A stretch of DNA of 64,000 nucleotides from contig CBFIHP010000010.1 in NCBI GenBank assembly GCA_965662355.1, positions 139,734 to 203,733 of the forward strand. Reading direction: 5' to 3'. This document shows positions 42,524-52,370 of the stretch, one piece after another. Both the position numbers and the translations under genes were made by a program. Source of the stretch: GCA-2683825 sp965662355 (GTDB taxonomy: Bacteria > Planctomycetota > UBA1135 > GCA-002686595). The notes under the pieces were generated by a model. That model was given only the letters and a program-made list of their open reading frames with translations. It had not been told where the DNA came from and did no database searches. Position 1 is the first letter of the stretch. Each line of letters opens with the position of its first letter.

Positions 42524-45500
42524 ATGCGTCCCCTAAGCGTGCTCTGCCTCGTGCTCGCCGGCTGGTTCCTGGCCGCCGGTCCCGCTCCCGGTACGCCGAC
42601 ACAGGACGCCAAGGCAGACGAACACGATCACGAAAACGATCACGTCCGCCACCTGCTCGAAGCCCACTGCATCTCCTGCCACGGCCCCAAGCGTGCCCGC
42701 AGCGGCCTGCGCCTCGACTCCAGGCAAGCCATCGCCCAGGGCGGCAATTCCGGCCTCCCCCTCGTCGTCCCCGGCAACGCCAGCGCCAGCGAGCTTTACG
42801 CTCGCGTCCTCTCCGACGACCCCGACCTGCGCATGCCCCTCGATCGCGATCCGCTCCCCGCGCACGAGATCGCACACCTGAAGCGCTGGATCGAAGATGG
42901 AGCCGAGTGGCCCGTGGACGAGGGCACGACTTCCAAACCCGCTTCGATCCAGCAGAGTGACCACTGGGCCTATCGCCCTTGGCGAGACACCGCTCCCCCC
43001 AGCGTCGCGAATACCGAACACCCGATCGATCGCTTCGTGCGTGCACGCCTGCAACGCGAGGGCTTCGCCCCGGCTCCCGAGGCCGATCGCGTCACGCTTC
43101 TGCGCCGACTCAGCTTCGATCTCACCGGACTGCCCCCCACCACCGAAGAGCTCGAGCGTTTCCTGAACGATGACGCTCCTGAGGCTTACGTCAACCTCGT
43201 CGACCGGTTGCTGGCGTCGCCCAGTTTTGGTGAACGCTGGGCACGCCACTGGCTGGACCTCGCGCGCTACGCGGACTCCGACGGCGCGGCCTTCGACAAC
43301 GAACGCTCGGTCTGGCCGTATCGCGACTGGGTCATCGACGCGTTCAACCGGGACCTCCCATTCGATCGCTTCACGATCGCTCAGCTGGCGGGGGATCTCC
43401 TGCCCGATGCGACACGCGAAGACCGGGTGGCCACCGGGTTCCATCGCAACACGATGATCACCGAGGAGGATGGCGCCGACGACGAGGAGTTCCGTATCGA
43501 GGCCGTCAAGAACCGGGTCGAGACGACCGGAACCGTTTGGCTGGGAACAACTCTGAACTGTGCGCAGTGCCACGACCACAAGTACGATCCGATCAGCGCA
43601 CGCGACTACTACCGCATGTTCGCGATCTTCAACAACACCGAGGATCGCGGCCGTTCGCAAGAGCCATACCTGGACCTGCCCACGCCCGAGGAAAGTCTCG
43701 AGCTCGAACGCGTCCAGTCCCAGATCAACGCCCTGAAGAGCCAACTGAACACGCCGACGAAGGAACTCCAGGCGGCGCAGTACGCATGGGAACGAGAACT
43801 GGCGGTCTCGAACGAGGTCTGGACGGTCATCGAGCCATTGCGCGCCTCGTCGAACAAGGGCGTCCAGCTCACGATTCAGGAGGACGGCTCGATCCTGGCC
43901 GGGGGCCCGTCGCCGGACGTGGCCACGTACGCGGTGTCCGCCACGACCGAACTCGAGGCCATCACCGCCGTGCTCCTCGAAGTCCTGCCGGACGAGTCCC
44001 TGCCCGGGAACGGCCCCGGCCGCACGTACTACGGTGGCTTCGTGTTGACGGACTTCACTGTCACGGCGACCGCCATCGACGATCGTGTCGACATCGCACC
44101 CGAACCGACGCGCATCGCACGAGCCACGGCCAGCTACGAGCAGGATGTACGCATCAGCAAGGGACCGATCGTCAACGCCATCGACAACGACCGCGGTACG
44201 GGTTGGGGCATCTATCCGGAGACCGGCCGCAAGCACGAGGCCGTCTTCGTTTTCGAGGAGCCGATAACCTACTCCAACGGAACGCTCTTGAACTTCGAGC
44301 TCGAGCAGGGCATCGGCAACGAACACACGCTCGGGCGCTTTCGTCTCTCGCTCACGACCGCGGCCAAACCGCCGCGCGCACGTCCCACGTTGACGCCCGA
44401 GCTGGATGCCATCCGTCAGAAGCCCGTCGAGGCACGCACGGAGGCCGAGAGTGCGCCGCTGGAGGCCCATTTCCTGAGCTTCGCTCCAGAACTGGATCCC
44501 CTGCGTGAAGAGATCGAGAGGCTCATGGAAGCTCGCCCCCACCCCACACGGACGCTCGTCATGAAGGAGCGGCCGCAACCGCGCCGGACGAACATCCTTT
44601 TGCGGGGTGACTTCTTGAAGCGCGGTGCGCGCGTCACGCCGGGTGCCCCGGGCATCATGACATCCGCCTTCCACGCAGAGGGTCCTCGGAATCCGATCGC
44701 AAACAGGCTGGACTTCGCTCGTTGGCTCGTTTCGCCCGAGAACGCACTTACCGCGCGCGTGACGGTCAACCGCTTCTGGCAACAACTCTTCGGACGTGGA
44801 ATCGTCGAGAGCAGCAACGACTTCGGCACGCGCGGAATAGCCCCCTCGCACCCCGAGTTGCTCGAGTGGCTGGCGAAGTCCTTCGTCGACGAGGATTGGA
44901 GCGTGAAGGCGCTTCTGCGCCGCATCGTCCTATCGCAAACATATCGCCAATCCTCGGCAGCCGATCAAGGGCGCGACGCTCGCGATCCATACAACACGCT
45001 GCTCGCGCGTCAGGTTCGATTACGTCTCGAGGCCGAGGCCATTCGAGACGCGGCGCTGGCCGTCAGCGGTTTGCTGACGGATCAGATCGGCGGCGCCCCC
45101 GTGCATCCGCCACTCACCAAGGGTGGCAACCTGGGTCGGGCGACGCCCAAGAAGTGGTTGGTCAGCGAAGGCACCGATCGTTTCCGGCGCTCGTTGTACA
45201 CCTGGTCCTGGCGCACGAGTCCGTTCCCTTTCTACGCCACCTTCGACGCCCCGCCCGCGACCGTACCGTGCTCGCTCCGGCAACGCACCAACACGCCGCT
45301 CCAGGCGCTGATGATGGCCAACGACCCGATGATGCTCGAGATCGCCTGCGGACTGGGCCAGCGCATCCTCGCGGAAGCCGATTCGGATTCCCAACGGCTC
45401 ACGAGCGCCTTCCTCCTGTGCTTCTCACGCGAGCCCACCGCGCGCGAGCATGGGCTGCTCCTGGATTTCGTGGCCAAGCAGCGTACGGGCTTCCAAGTCG

Positions 45501-45643
45501 CCCCCGAGGCGGCCACAATGCTCGCGAACGCAGCCCAGGGCTCTGCGAATGGCGACTCACAAACGGACGACACCGAAGTCGCGACCTGGACCGCCGTGGC
45601 ACGAGTACTCCTGAACCTCGACGCATTCGTGATCCGTGACTGA
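42524..45643 (+). CDS. Planctomycete cytochrome/DUF1549/DUF1553 (PSD1) secreted protein
   Basis: 1039 residues from the ATG at 42524, with a signal peptide (MRPLSVLCLVLAGWFLAAG). Domains in order: PSCyt1-type cytochrome with CISCHGP at about 57, DUF1549 (GLPPTTEELERFL, WARHWLDLARYADSDG), a second CxxCH (CAQCHDH) and a discoidin-like insert at about 470-650, then DUF1553 (NRFWQQLFGRGIV, QTYRQSS, PLQALMMANDP). These are hallmark planctomycete proteins of unknown reaction, often linked to polysaccharide use. Its stop overlaps the DUF1501 gene start by eight bases, the usual pairing. Confidence 0.95.
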   Translation: MRPLSVLCLVLAGWFLAAGPAPGTPTQDAKADEHDHENDHVRHLLEAHCISCHGPKRARSGLRLDSRQAIAQGGNSGLPLVVPGNASASELYARVLSDDPDLRMPLDRDPLPAHEIAHLKRWIEDGAEWPVDEGTTSKPASIQQSDHWAYRPWRDTAPPSVANTEHPIDRFVRARLQREGFAPAPEADRVTLLRRLSFDLTGLPPTTEELERFLNDDAPEAYVNLVDRLLASPSFGERWARHWLDLARYADSDGAAFDNERSVWPYRDWVIDAFNRDLPFDRFTIAQLAGDLLPDATREDRVATGFHRNTMITEEDGADDEEFRIEAVKNRVETTGTVWLGTTLNCAQCHDHKYDPISARDYYRMFAIFNNTEDRGRSQEPYLDLPTPEESLELERVQSQINALKSQLNTPTKELQAAQYAWERELAVSNEVWTVIEPLRASSNKGVQLTIQEDGSILAGGPSPDVATYAVSATTELEAITAVLLEVLPDESLPGNGPGRTYYGGFVLTDFTVTATAIDDRVDIAPEPTRIARATASYEQDVRISKGPIVNAIDNDRGTGWGIYPETGRKHEAVFVFEEPITYSNGTLLNFELEQGIGNEHTLGRFRLSLTTAAKPPRARPTLTPELDAIRQKPVEARTEAESAPLEAHFLSFAPELDPLREEIERLMEARPHPTRTLVMKERPQPRRTNILLRGDFLKRGARVTPGAPGIMTSAFHAEGPRNPIANRLDFARWLVSPENALTARVTVNRFWQQLFGRGIVESSNDFGTRGIAPSHPELLEWLAKSFVDEDWSVKALLRRIVLSQTYRQSSAADQGRDARDPYNTLLARQVRLRLEAEAIRDAALAVSGLLTDQIGGAPVHPPLTKGGNLGRATPKKWLVSEGTDRFRRSLYTWSWRTSPFPFYATFDAPPATVPCSLRQRTNTPLQALMMANDPMMLEIACGLGQRILAEADSDSQRLTSAFLLCFSREPTAREHGLLLDFVAKQRTGFQVAPEAATMLANAAQGSANGDSQTDDTEVATWTAVARVLLNLDAFVIRD

Positions 45644-47075
45644 CTCTCCCCTGGACCCCAACCGAGACCTTCGCCAGCGCCTTGTGCGCCGCCAGTTTCT
45701 GAAGGACTGCGGAGTGGGACTGGGCTCGATCGCCCTGGGTTCGCTCTTCAGCGCAGACGCTCATGCGACTGCGCGCTCGATCCAGCAGCAAGTCCCCCAT
45801 CACAAGCCGCGCGCGAAGAACGTCATCTTCCTGTGCATGGGAGGTGGCCCCAGCCAGCTCGATCTCTTCGAAGACAAACCCGAGCTGCGACGCCTCGACG
45901 GCCAGGCGGTTCCGCCCTCGTTCGTCGAGGGCAAGCGCTTCGCCTTCATCGACGGCTCGGCCAAACTGATGGCCAGCACTCGACGCTTCGCCCGCTCCGG
46001 AGACAACGGTGCCAGCTTCAGCGAGCTCGTACCTCACATGGCTTCGATCGTGAACGACATGTGCCTCGTGCGCGGCATGAAGACGGACATCATCAACCAC
46101 GGTCCGGCCAAGCTCTTCATGACGACCGGTTCGCCACGCTTCGGGCGCCCGGCCATGGGCAGCTGGGTGGTGTATGGCCTCGGCTCGGAAACGCAAGACC
46201 TCCCGGGCTTCTGCGTACTGGTCTCGGGCACCCGGGGGCCCAACGGTGGTTCGATGCTCTGGAACAGCGCCTTCCTGCCACGGCGCTATCAAGGCGTGGC
46301 CTTCAACGCCGGCCCGCAGCCCATATGGAACCTGAAGAACCCGCCCGGCATCGACCCGGCCCGCCAACAGGATTTCTTCGATGCTGTGCGTGAACTGAAC
46401 CAAGAAGCCCTCGGGCGCGATCCCCACGAAAGCATCCAGGCGCGCATCGAGTCGTATGAATTGGCGCACCGCATGCAAACCAGCGCGCCGGAACTGACCG
46501 ACTTCAAGGACGAATCAAAGAGCACGCTCGAGGCCTACGGCATCGAACCGAACACGCCTTCCTTCGCCCGCAATTGCCTGCTGGCCCGACGCATGGTCGA
46601 GCGCGGCGTGCGTTTCATTCAGCTGTACCACACAGACTGGGACCATCACGGACGGCCTACGTTGAATCTCGCCGAGCCACTCGAACGCATCTGCCGCGAG
46701 GTCGATCGCCCCTCCGCGGCTCTTGTCAAAGACCTCAAGCAAAGGGGTCTCCTCGAGGACACTATCGTCATCTGGGGCGGAGAATTCGGACGCACTCCGA
46801 TGCGCCAAAACGGCGTCGAAGTCGGCCGTGACCACCACATCGATGCCTACACCATGTGGATGGCCGGGGGCGGCACAAAGGCCGGCTCGATCTATGGCAT
46901 CACGGACGAGATCGGCTACGAAGTGGTCGATCAACCCGTCCACATCCATGACTTCCACGCCACGCTGCTCCACCTTCTCGGGCTCGACCACGAACGCCTC
47001 ACTTACCACTTCGACGGCCGGGACTTCCGCCTGACCGACGTCGCTGGACAGGTCCTTCCAGGCCTACTTGCATAG
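45636..47075 (+). CDS. DUF1501 family protein, Tat-exported
   Basis: 479 residues from a GTG at 45636 overlapping the PSD1 stop. Twin-Arg signal RRQFLKDCGVGLGSIALG. DUF1501 has an alkaline-phosphatase/sulfatase-like fold: IFLCMGGGPSQLDLFEDKP, YHTDWDHHG, VIWGGEFGRTPM, HDFHATLLHLLGLDH. It lacks the sulfatase Cys/Ser maturation motif. Always found with PSD1 proteins in planctomycetes; the shared job is not established but is probably in extracytoplasmic carbohydrate handling. Confidence 0.95.
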   Translation: MTDSPLDPNRDLRQRLVRRQFLKDCGVGLGSIALGSLFSADAHATARSIQQQVPHHKPRAKNVIFLCMGGGPSQLDLFEDKPELRRLDGQAVPPSFVEGKRFAFIDGSAKLMASTRRFARSGDNGASFSELVPHMASIVNDMCLVRGMKTDIINHGPAKLFMTTGSPRFGRPAMGSWVVYGLGSETQDLPGFCVLVSGTRGPNGGSMLWNSAFLPRRYQGVAFNAGPQPIWNLKNPPGIDPARQQDFFDAVRELNQEALGRDPHESIQARIESYELAHRMQTSAPELTDFKDESKSTLEAYGIEPNTPSFARNCLLARRMVERGVRFIQLYHTDWDHHGRPTLNLAEPLERICREVDRPSAALVKDLKQRGLLEDTIVIWGGEFGRTPMRQNGVEVGRDHHIDAYTMWMAGGGTKAGSIYGITDEIGYEVVDQPVHIHDFHATLLHLLGLDHERLTYHFDGRDFRLTDVAGQVLPGLLA

Positions 47076-47101
47076 GACGCCTTAAGACCAAAGAGACCAA
47101 G

Positions 47102-47365
47102 ATGAGAGCCTTCGACAGCGACGACGTGCCCGAAATTGACTACCCCTGTCAGTGGACCTACAAGATCCTCGGCAGCGCCGAGGCCGATCTCCGCAACGCC
47201 GTACGGGAAGTCGTCACAGGCGAGTACATCCTCCAACCTTCGAACACCAGCAAAACGGGCAAGTACATGTCCCTCGAACTGGTACTGACCGTGCACACGG
47301 ACGACGAACGACGCGGCATCGGCCAACGGCTCCACGCCCACGCAGCCGTCTTGTACGTGTTCTAG
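47102..47365 (+). CDS. DUF493 (YbeD-like) protein
   Basis: 87 residues. Small ferredoxin-like ACT-type domain: YPCQWTYKILG near the start and TGKYMSLELVLTVHTDDER, typical of DUF493. E. coli YbeD belongs here; the function is unknown, possibly a small regulatory ligand-binding domain. It begins 27 bases after the DUF1501 stop on the same strand and ends 30 bases before the convergent SASA-type hydrolase. Confidence 0.88.
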   Translation: MRAFDSDDVPEIDYPCQWTYKILGSAEADLRNAVREVVTGEYILQPSNTSKTGKYMSLELVLTVHTDDERRGIGQRLHAHAAVLYVF

Positions 47366-47394
47366 GCGACACGTGTTCTAGGCGAGCGGTCCCC

Positions 47395-48837
47395 TCAAAG
47401 GCGATCCCGGCCATCGCCAATGAAACTCGCCGCCGGAAGACCCGCCGCGTTGAACAGGCTCGTCTCATCCGCAGCTCCACCACCGAACCAAACCTCCAGC
47501 GGTTCCTCGAGCCCCTCCCTCCAGACAACAACGCTCTCCCCATCCACGCGAGCCTGGGCCGGATGCCGGATGCCGTCTCTGCCGGCGAGCGTGAAGTGCT
47601 CGAGCGTCTTGCCCTCCGTGTTCAACCCCCCGCCATGCTCGAAGAAGAGACGCAAGGTCTCTTCCTCCCGCACCCAGCCCTTGAAAAGCGGTCCCGAGTA
47701 CGCGACGTCCTCCCGGCCATAGGTTCTCGCCAACGCCCAACGCGCCAAGCGCTGGCCGACAGCGATCTTTCGCGTGGGATGCAGATTGCCCGGGTCCCCG
47801 ATGTCCATGGTCACGGCCATACCTGTATTAGGAATCCGGAGCGTGCGGCGTTGCTCGTCACGCAAGCGCGCGGCTTCCCCTACGTCGCGCAGGTACGCGA
47901 ACGGTGCGATCTGCACGAAGTAGAACGGAAGCTCGGGTGCATCAAAACTCCGTCGCCAATCCGCAATCAATGCAGGAAGCAGGACTCCGTACCTTCGCGC
48001 CCGTCCGCGATTGGATTCGCCCTGATACCAGAGCACGCCGCGCAACGACAATGCGCGCTGTGAACCCGAGGCCAGCGGAGCGATCATGGCGTTGTAGATC
48101 ACGCCAGGCCGATTCGGATGCAACCACAGGGGCTTGCGCGACAACGGCACGCCACGCAGAAGGGCCAGTCGTTCGAGGTCCTGCCGGCATTCGGGAAAAT
48201 CTCTCAAGGCCTTCGCGCTGGCCCAGGCCTCCCCGATCGTACCTCCCCAGGTCGCCGTCACGAGCCCGATCGGAACGTCGAGCTCGTCGAGCAGGCTCTG
48301 GCCGAAGAAGGTCGCCACCGCGCTGAAACGCAAGGCCGTCGAGGGTGTGCACGCCTGCCACTTGCCCTCGCATTGCTCTTCAGGGTGCAGGGCAAAGGCC
48401 TTCTCGACGTCGAAGACGCGCAGACGTGGCAACTCGGCCTCCTGCAATCGCGTACTTCCAGGTGGGACGACAGCGGACACTTCCATCTCCATGTTCGATT
48501 GGCCCGCACACAACCAGACCTCGCCGAACCAAAGATCCACGAGGGTGTGGGTCACGTCGCCGGAGGCGAGCTCGATCTCGTGCGGCCCAGGGTTGTCTGG
48601 GCTCGCGAAGTGGAAGCTGAAGGCGCCGAAAGGATCGGCCTGCGCCGTGTCCTCTTTCTCGCCCCACGAGACGCGCAAACCGACGTCGGCCCCGGGCGCG
48701 GCCCAGCCCCAAATGCGCACGTCGTCTCCACGTTGCAGGACGGCCCCGTCGCTGAAGACCGCAGGGAGACGCAACTCTCCCTGTGCCGAAAAAACCACGC
48801 TCAGCCAGAGCACCAGCGATCGCAAGACGAACCTCAT
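47395..48837 (-). CDS. Sialate O-acetylesterase-like (SASA/SGNH) hydrolase, exported
   Basis: 480 residues with a signal peptide (about 1-20). After an N-terminal beta domain (LPAVFSDGAVLQRGDDVRIWG) comes the SGNH-type block CAGQSNMEM with nucleophile Ser, then ATWGGT and LWYQGESNRG, and the C-terminal LHPTRK with the catalytic His. It removes acetyl groups from sugars such as O-acetylated sialic acid or other glycans. Fits the polysaccharide-related content nearby. First codon ATG at 48837; the next gene downstream on this strand is not coupled. Confidence 0.9.
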   Translation of the reverse strand: MRFVLRSLVLWLSVVFSAQGELRLPAVFSDGAVLQRGDDVRIWGWAAPGADVGLRVSWGEKEDTAQADPFGAFSFHFASPDNPGPHEIELASGDVTHTLVDLWFGEVWLCAGQSNMEMEVSAVVPPGSTRLQEAELPRLRVFDVEKAFALHPEEQCEGKWQACTPSTALRFSAVATFFGQSLLDELDVPIGLVTATWGGTIGEAWASAKALRDFPECRQDLERLALLRGVPLSRKPLWLHPNRPGVIYNAMIAPLASGSQRALSLRGVLWYQGESNRGRARRYGVLLPALIADWRRSFDAPELPFYFVQIAPFAYLRDVGEAARLRDEQRRTLRIPNTGMAVTMDIGDPGNLHPTRKIAVGQRLARWALARTYGREDVAYSGPLFKGWVREEETLRLFFEHGGGLNTEGKTLEHFTLAGRDGIRHPAQARVDGESVVVWREGLEEPLEVWFGGGAADETSLFNAAGLPAASFIGDGRDRL

Positions 48838-48901
48838 GCCCGATTATCACCGAGCCCCGGCCACAAAAACCAGTCCCACGCCATGGGTCGTTCGCTCCTG
48901 G

Positions 48902-50320
48902 CTAGTGGTGGTGAGACCACCAGTTCCCGAGAAGCACGGAGCTGAGCACGGTGATTGTGAGCATCGATGCCCACCCGAGATCGTCCTTGCGTGATTCCGA
49001 GCGCCCCTCGAAACCGCTCGACAGCCCGTGCCCCCCGGCGATCACCACGAAGGGCAACAGGGGCAACCAGAGTCGCTCGGTCTCGCCGCGTGTGGCCCCC
49101 GAAAGGGTGATGACAAGCAATCCAACGAAGGTCGCCAGCACGAGAGGATCTCGCCCACGCAGGACCCCGAGGGGTTTCGAGCGAACCAGCGCCATGCCAA
49201 ACCCAATGACGAGCGGCACACCCGCCCAGGCAAAGAAGGTGAATGGGCTTATCAACAGGAACGGAGCGTAGGGCCGCACGGCATTCACGGCCGAGCCGTA
49301 GTGCGTCCCCAGGTTGTCCGCCAGCGGGACGAAGGGGTGGAACCCCCACAGCGCATACAGACTTCCAAAGAAAGCGGCACCGCCCACTGGGATCGCCAGC
49401 ATGTGCATCCAGGGCGAGTGCATCCAACCGGGACGCATCGCCTTCGGTCGTCGCAAGCAAAAGTAGGCCAAGTACAGCGGCACGAGCGCCCCGAAGGCCC
49501 ACGTGATGCCCGTCGCGATGGCACAGACGAGCCCAGAGCAGGCACTCCATCGGAGTTTCCCGGTGTTGAATCCACGCTCGAGCAGATACATGCCCAGGGC
49601 GGCGAACAGGCACTGAAAGCCATCGATCGACGGGGCGATGACGATCACCGAAGGCGCCAATGCACCAAAACAGGCGGCCACGCCCGCTGCCCGCTCTCCG
49701 TACAAGCGTCGCGCCAGGCCCCAGGCAGGCAACAACCACAACGCCTGCAAGAAGGACCACAGGTACGCTCCCAGATAACCCTCCGCGACGAAGGCCTCAT
49801 AGTCGGGATCCGTTCCTTCCCCGAACCACCCCGCGAGGACCCGCCCGAAGCGCATGGTCAACCAGTGAAGCCCCGCGGCTCCCGGCGGATGTGTCCGTCC
49901 GCGGCCGGTCAACTCCAGTTGGTGCGCATCATAGGTAGCTAGCAACTCACCCCAGCTATCGAAGAGCAAGGCGTCCCGTGCATAGCTGGCCTGGTACATG
50001 CGTCGGTGCAGGGCGAACTCGCTATCGATTTGAAGATAGCCGCTGGCAAGGATCCCCAGGTAGGAAGACAGGACCGCCAGGGCAACGAGCTGCCAGCCCT
50101 TCAACGCTCCGGACAGAAAGGCGTGTAGACCCAGCGTGCAAATCGACAGGGGAACCAGAAGCCACAACGTGCGCAGCGTGAAGGCCGGCGTTGGAGCCGG
50201 GCCGGGATATGCCCCCGGCAAGCTCAGAAAATCCGGGCGCCACATGGGTGCGATCAGCGCCAGCACTAGCAGATTCGCCAGGACCGCGAACGCAGATCGA
50301 CGCAGGACGCTGGGAGTCAC
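48902..50320 (-). CDS. Polytopic membrane protein, probable GT-C-type glycosyltransferase
   Basis: 472 residues from the GTG at 50320, which overlaps the upstream stop (GTGA). About eleven hydrophobic segments. The loop after the second region contains GRGRTHPPGAAGLHWL and an acidic-aromatic periplasmic stretch, as in GT-C (GT39/GT83-like) enzymes that use lipid-linked sugars. No catalytic residues can be fixed by eye, so the glycosyltransferase call is an inference. Longer upstream readings are antisense-like Arg-rich sequence and are rejected. It is the third gene of a minus-strand run with the two lipoproteins. Confidence 0.7.
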   Translation of the reverse strand: MTPSVLRRSAFAVLANLLVLALIAPMWRPDFLSLPGAYPGPAPTPAFTLRTLWLLVPLSICTLGLHAFLSGALKGWQLVALAVLSSYLGILASGYLQIDSEFALHRRMYQASYARDALLFDSWGELLATYDAHQLELTGRGRTHPPGAAGLHWLTMRFGRVLAGWFGEGTDPDYEAFVAEGYLGAYLWSFLQALWLLPAWGLARRLYGERAAGVAACFGALAPSVIVIAPSIDGFQCLFAALGMYLLERGFNTGKLRWSACSGLVCAIATGITWAFGALVPLYLAYFCLRRPKAMRPGWMHSPWMHMLAIPVGGAAFFGSLYALWGFHPFVPLADNLGTHYGSAVNAVRPYAPFLLISPFTFFAWAGVPLVIGFGMALVRSKPLGVLRGRDPLVLATFVGLLVITLSGATRGETERLWLPLLPFVVIAGGHGLSSGFEGRSESRKDDLGWASMLTITVLSSVLLGNWWSHHH

Positions 50321-50973
50321 TCGGAATCCCCGCTCTCCTGGGCCCGCAACCATGTGAGGAGCGCCGCGTCCGTGCGACCTTCGATCTCCGCACGAACGGC
50401 CTCGGCGTTTTCCTGGGCCAGCCGGTTCAAGTGCGCGAAACGCCCCGAGAAGCTCGGGGGCATGTCCGCGCAATATTCGACGGCGCTGCGAAACGCGGCC
50501 AACGGCTGGGCGAGCGCGCTCTTGCGCCGCACGGCATCGCGAATCAAGATCAGACTGGCCGAATAGCGCACGCCCGCGATCGTCCTGCGCATCGCCTGGG
50601 TGTCCTCGGGTCGCGAGAGACGCTCGGCCTCCGCCAGGATCTCGCGCCAACCCTCCGCTTCCATGCGTGGAAAGCGCGGGTCGAGCCATAGCTCTTGTGG
50701 GTGGGTTTCGAAGGCTCGCGAAATCACAGCGACGAATTGCGAGCCATAGCCATGGACACCCAGCTGGGCCAGCACGGCCCGATAGCGCAACGTCGCTCGT
50801 TCGCGATGATCGTCATCGAGTTTCGCGTAGACATCGAGCGCCGCTTCATAACGCTCCATCCGCACCAGCCTGTGGAGCCACTCGGCCCGCAGGTCCTGCG
50901 AATCGACGCAGGCGAGCCCGCAGACGATCGCTGAAACGAGTACGAAACCGAGTGCTCTGGTTCCGCGCTTCAA
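50317..50973 (-). CDS. Predicted lipoprotein with helical repeats
   Basis: 218 residues. Signal MKRGTRALGFVLVSAIVCGLAC with a lipobox-like GLAC. The mature part is largely helical and TPR-like (MERYEAALDVYAKLDDD, RFPRMEAEGWREILAEAERL). Family not recognised. Its ATG overlaps the DUF1573 gene stop (ATGA) and its stop overlaps the membrane protein's GTG, so all three form a tight operon. Confidence 0.7.
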   Translation of the reverse strand: MKRGTRALGFVLVSAIVCGLACVDSQDLRAEWLHRLVRMERYEAALDVYAKLDDDHRERATLRYRAVLAQLGVHGYGSQFVAVISRAFETHPQELWLDPRFPRMEAEGWREILAEAERLSRPEDTQAMRRTIAGVRYSASLILIRDAVRRKSALAQPLAAFRSAVEYCADMPPSFSGRFAHLNRLAQENAEAVRAEIEGRTDAALLTWLRAQESGDSE

Positions 50974-52196
50974 CGGCCGCCGATCACCGAGCCCTGAAAC
51001 GCAATGCGCACGAGCTGTTCGTGTTTCGTGTCGGTCGTAACGACGATGTCTCCCCGCAGCGGCCCTTTCGTTGCCGGGGCCTTTCCGGAGAAGACGATCA
51101 CGTGACCCTTTTCACCGCTCGCGCGGACCGTAACCTGCGCCTGGAGCCCCGTGGCACTCTCCAGCTTCGTGCCGAGGATCCGGAAGGGAGCATCGTGAGC
51201 CTCAAGCAAGATCTCGTGTTGGAAAGCGGCTCCCGTACGGATGGTTCCGAGGTAGAAGAGGGCCCCCTCGGCGCCCTTTCCATGTCCGCTCAAGATCGTC
51301 GGAACTACCTCCTTGTAGATGCTGCCCTCGATTCGAAACGAATAGCTCCCGGAGGCTAGTTGATTCGCTCCGATGGGTGTACCACGCACGTGAATGTTGG
51401 CGCTGGCCGCCCGAAGGCCACGGAAGACACTCCATGGCGCATCCGCCGGAATGACCATCTCACCCGCGAAGGTGCGCGTCCCGTCGCCGTTGTCGCGGCC
51501 CGTGCCAACCACGCGCAGGCCGATGTGGTCGTGATTGGTTTTCTGCCGCGTGAACACGAGATCGTCGATACCGGTCACCATCTCGAAGGGCACGCGATGC
51601 TCCACACCGGGATCCAGGCGACCGATCGATTGCAAAGTGGAATCGAAACTCAACATGGGCTCTACCGTCGCCATCATCGAGATGGTCTCCATCTCGTTCG
51701 GCGTCGAGTTGGATAGCACCTGAACGACGCTGGGGCGATACCCCTTCTTGCCGGTGGGCTTCAGGGTCACGACGATCGAGCCCTGCTCGCCCGGCCCGTA
51801 CGAGAGCCGCGAGGTGGCCGCCTCCGCACACTTGCAGCCGGCCTTCACCTGGCGGATCGTCAGGGTTTCTGCGCCGCGGTTGACGAAGTGGAAACGCGCC
51901 TGATAGACGCCGGTATCGGTGACGCGGCCGACGTCGATCGTGTGCTCCTTGAATTCGATGCGTGCCACGCCGGATTCCAGCGGGCGCTCCTCGAACTCGA
52001 CGCTAACGGCCCGTTGCACGGGTGCGGGCGCGGGTGCAGCAACCGACTCGGGAGCATCGGCGGATTTCCCGGCCACGATCGATTCCGATGACCCCCCGGG
52101 CCCGGGTTCCCCCGCTCCACAGCCCATGACGAGAGCGGGGACAACAGCCGAGAAGACAAAAAGGAACGATCTCACGAGCCGAGCCACGCCATGCAT
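50970..52196 (-). CDS. DUF1573-domain lipoprotein
   Basis: 408 residues with a lipoprotein signal (LVMGCGAG). Pro/Ala-rich linker, then at about 75-175 a DUF1573 Ig-like domain with the family pattern FHFVNRGAETLTIRQVKAGC plus a second Cys. The remaining 230 residues are further beta-rich domains (SNSTPNEMETISMMATV; GTIRTGAAFQHEILLEA). Such proteins are common in planctomycetes and Bacteroidota, in the periplasm or on the surface, function unknown. First gene of the three-gene run down to 48902. Confidence 0.82.
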   Translation of the reverse strand: MHGVARLVRSFLFVFSAVVPALVMGCGAGEPGPGGSSESIVAGKSADAPESVAAPAPAPVQRAVSVEFEERPLESGVARIEFKEHTIDVGRVTDTGVYQARFHFVNRGAETLTIRQVKAGCKCAEAATSRLSYGPGEQGSIVVTLKPTGKKGYRPSVVQVLSNSTPNEMETISMMATVEPMLSFDSTLQSIGRLDPGVEHRVPFEMVTGIDDLVFTRQKTNHDHIGLRVVGTGRDNGDGTRTFAGEMVIPADAPWSVFRGLRAASANIHVRGTPIGANQLASGSYSFRIEGSIYKEVVPTILSGHGKGAEGALFYLGTIRTGAAFQHEILLEAHDAPFRILGTKLESATGLQAQVTVRASGEKGHVIVFSGKAPATKGPLRGDIVVTTDTKHEQLVRIAFQGSVIGGR

Positions 52197-52370
52197 CGCT
52201 CGATTCTAGCCCCCCGTAGGCGCCCCCGGAAAACGGGAAGCAAGTTCTCGAGAGTCGGAGGAGCGCCGATCGGTGCTTCCCCGTGGCCTGGACGCCATTT
52301 CGCCATCACCCCGAAGCCCGGTGGATGTACGGCTCCCCGATGTACGGCGTCTGACACTTTTCGACGGCCC

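Noticed and set aside
42533..44851. 772-residue reading on the minus strand across the PSD1 gene
   Set aside because: Antisense to a gene with clear domains; Val/Arg/Gly-rich and without motifs, as expected from GC-rich codon use.
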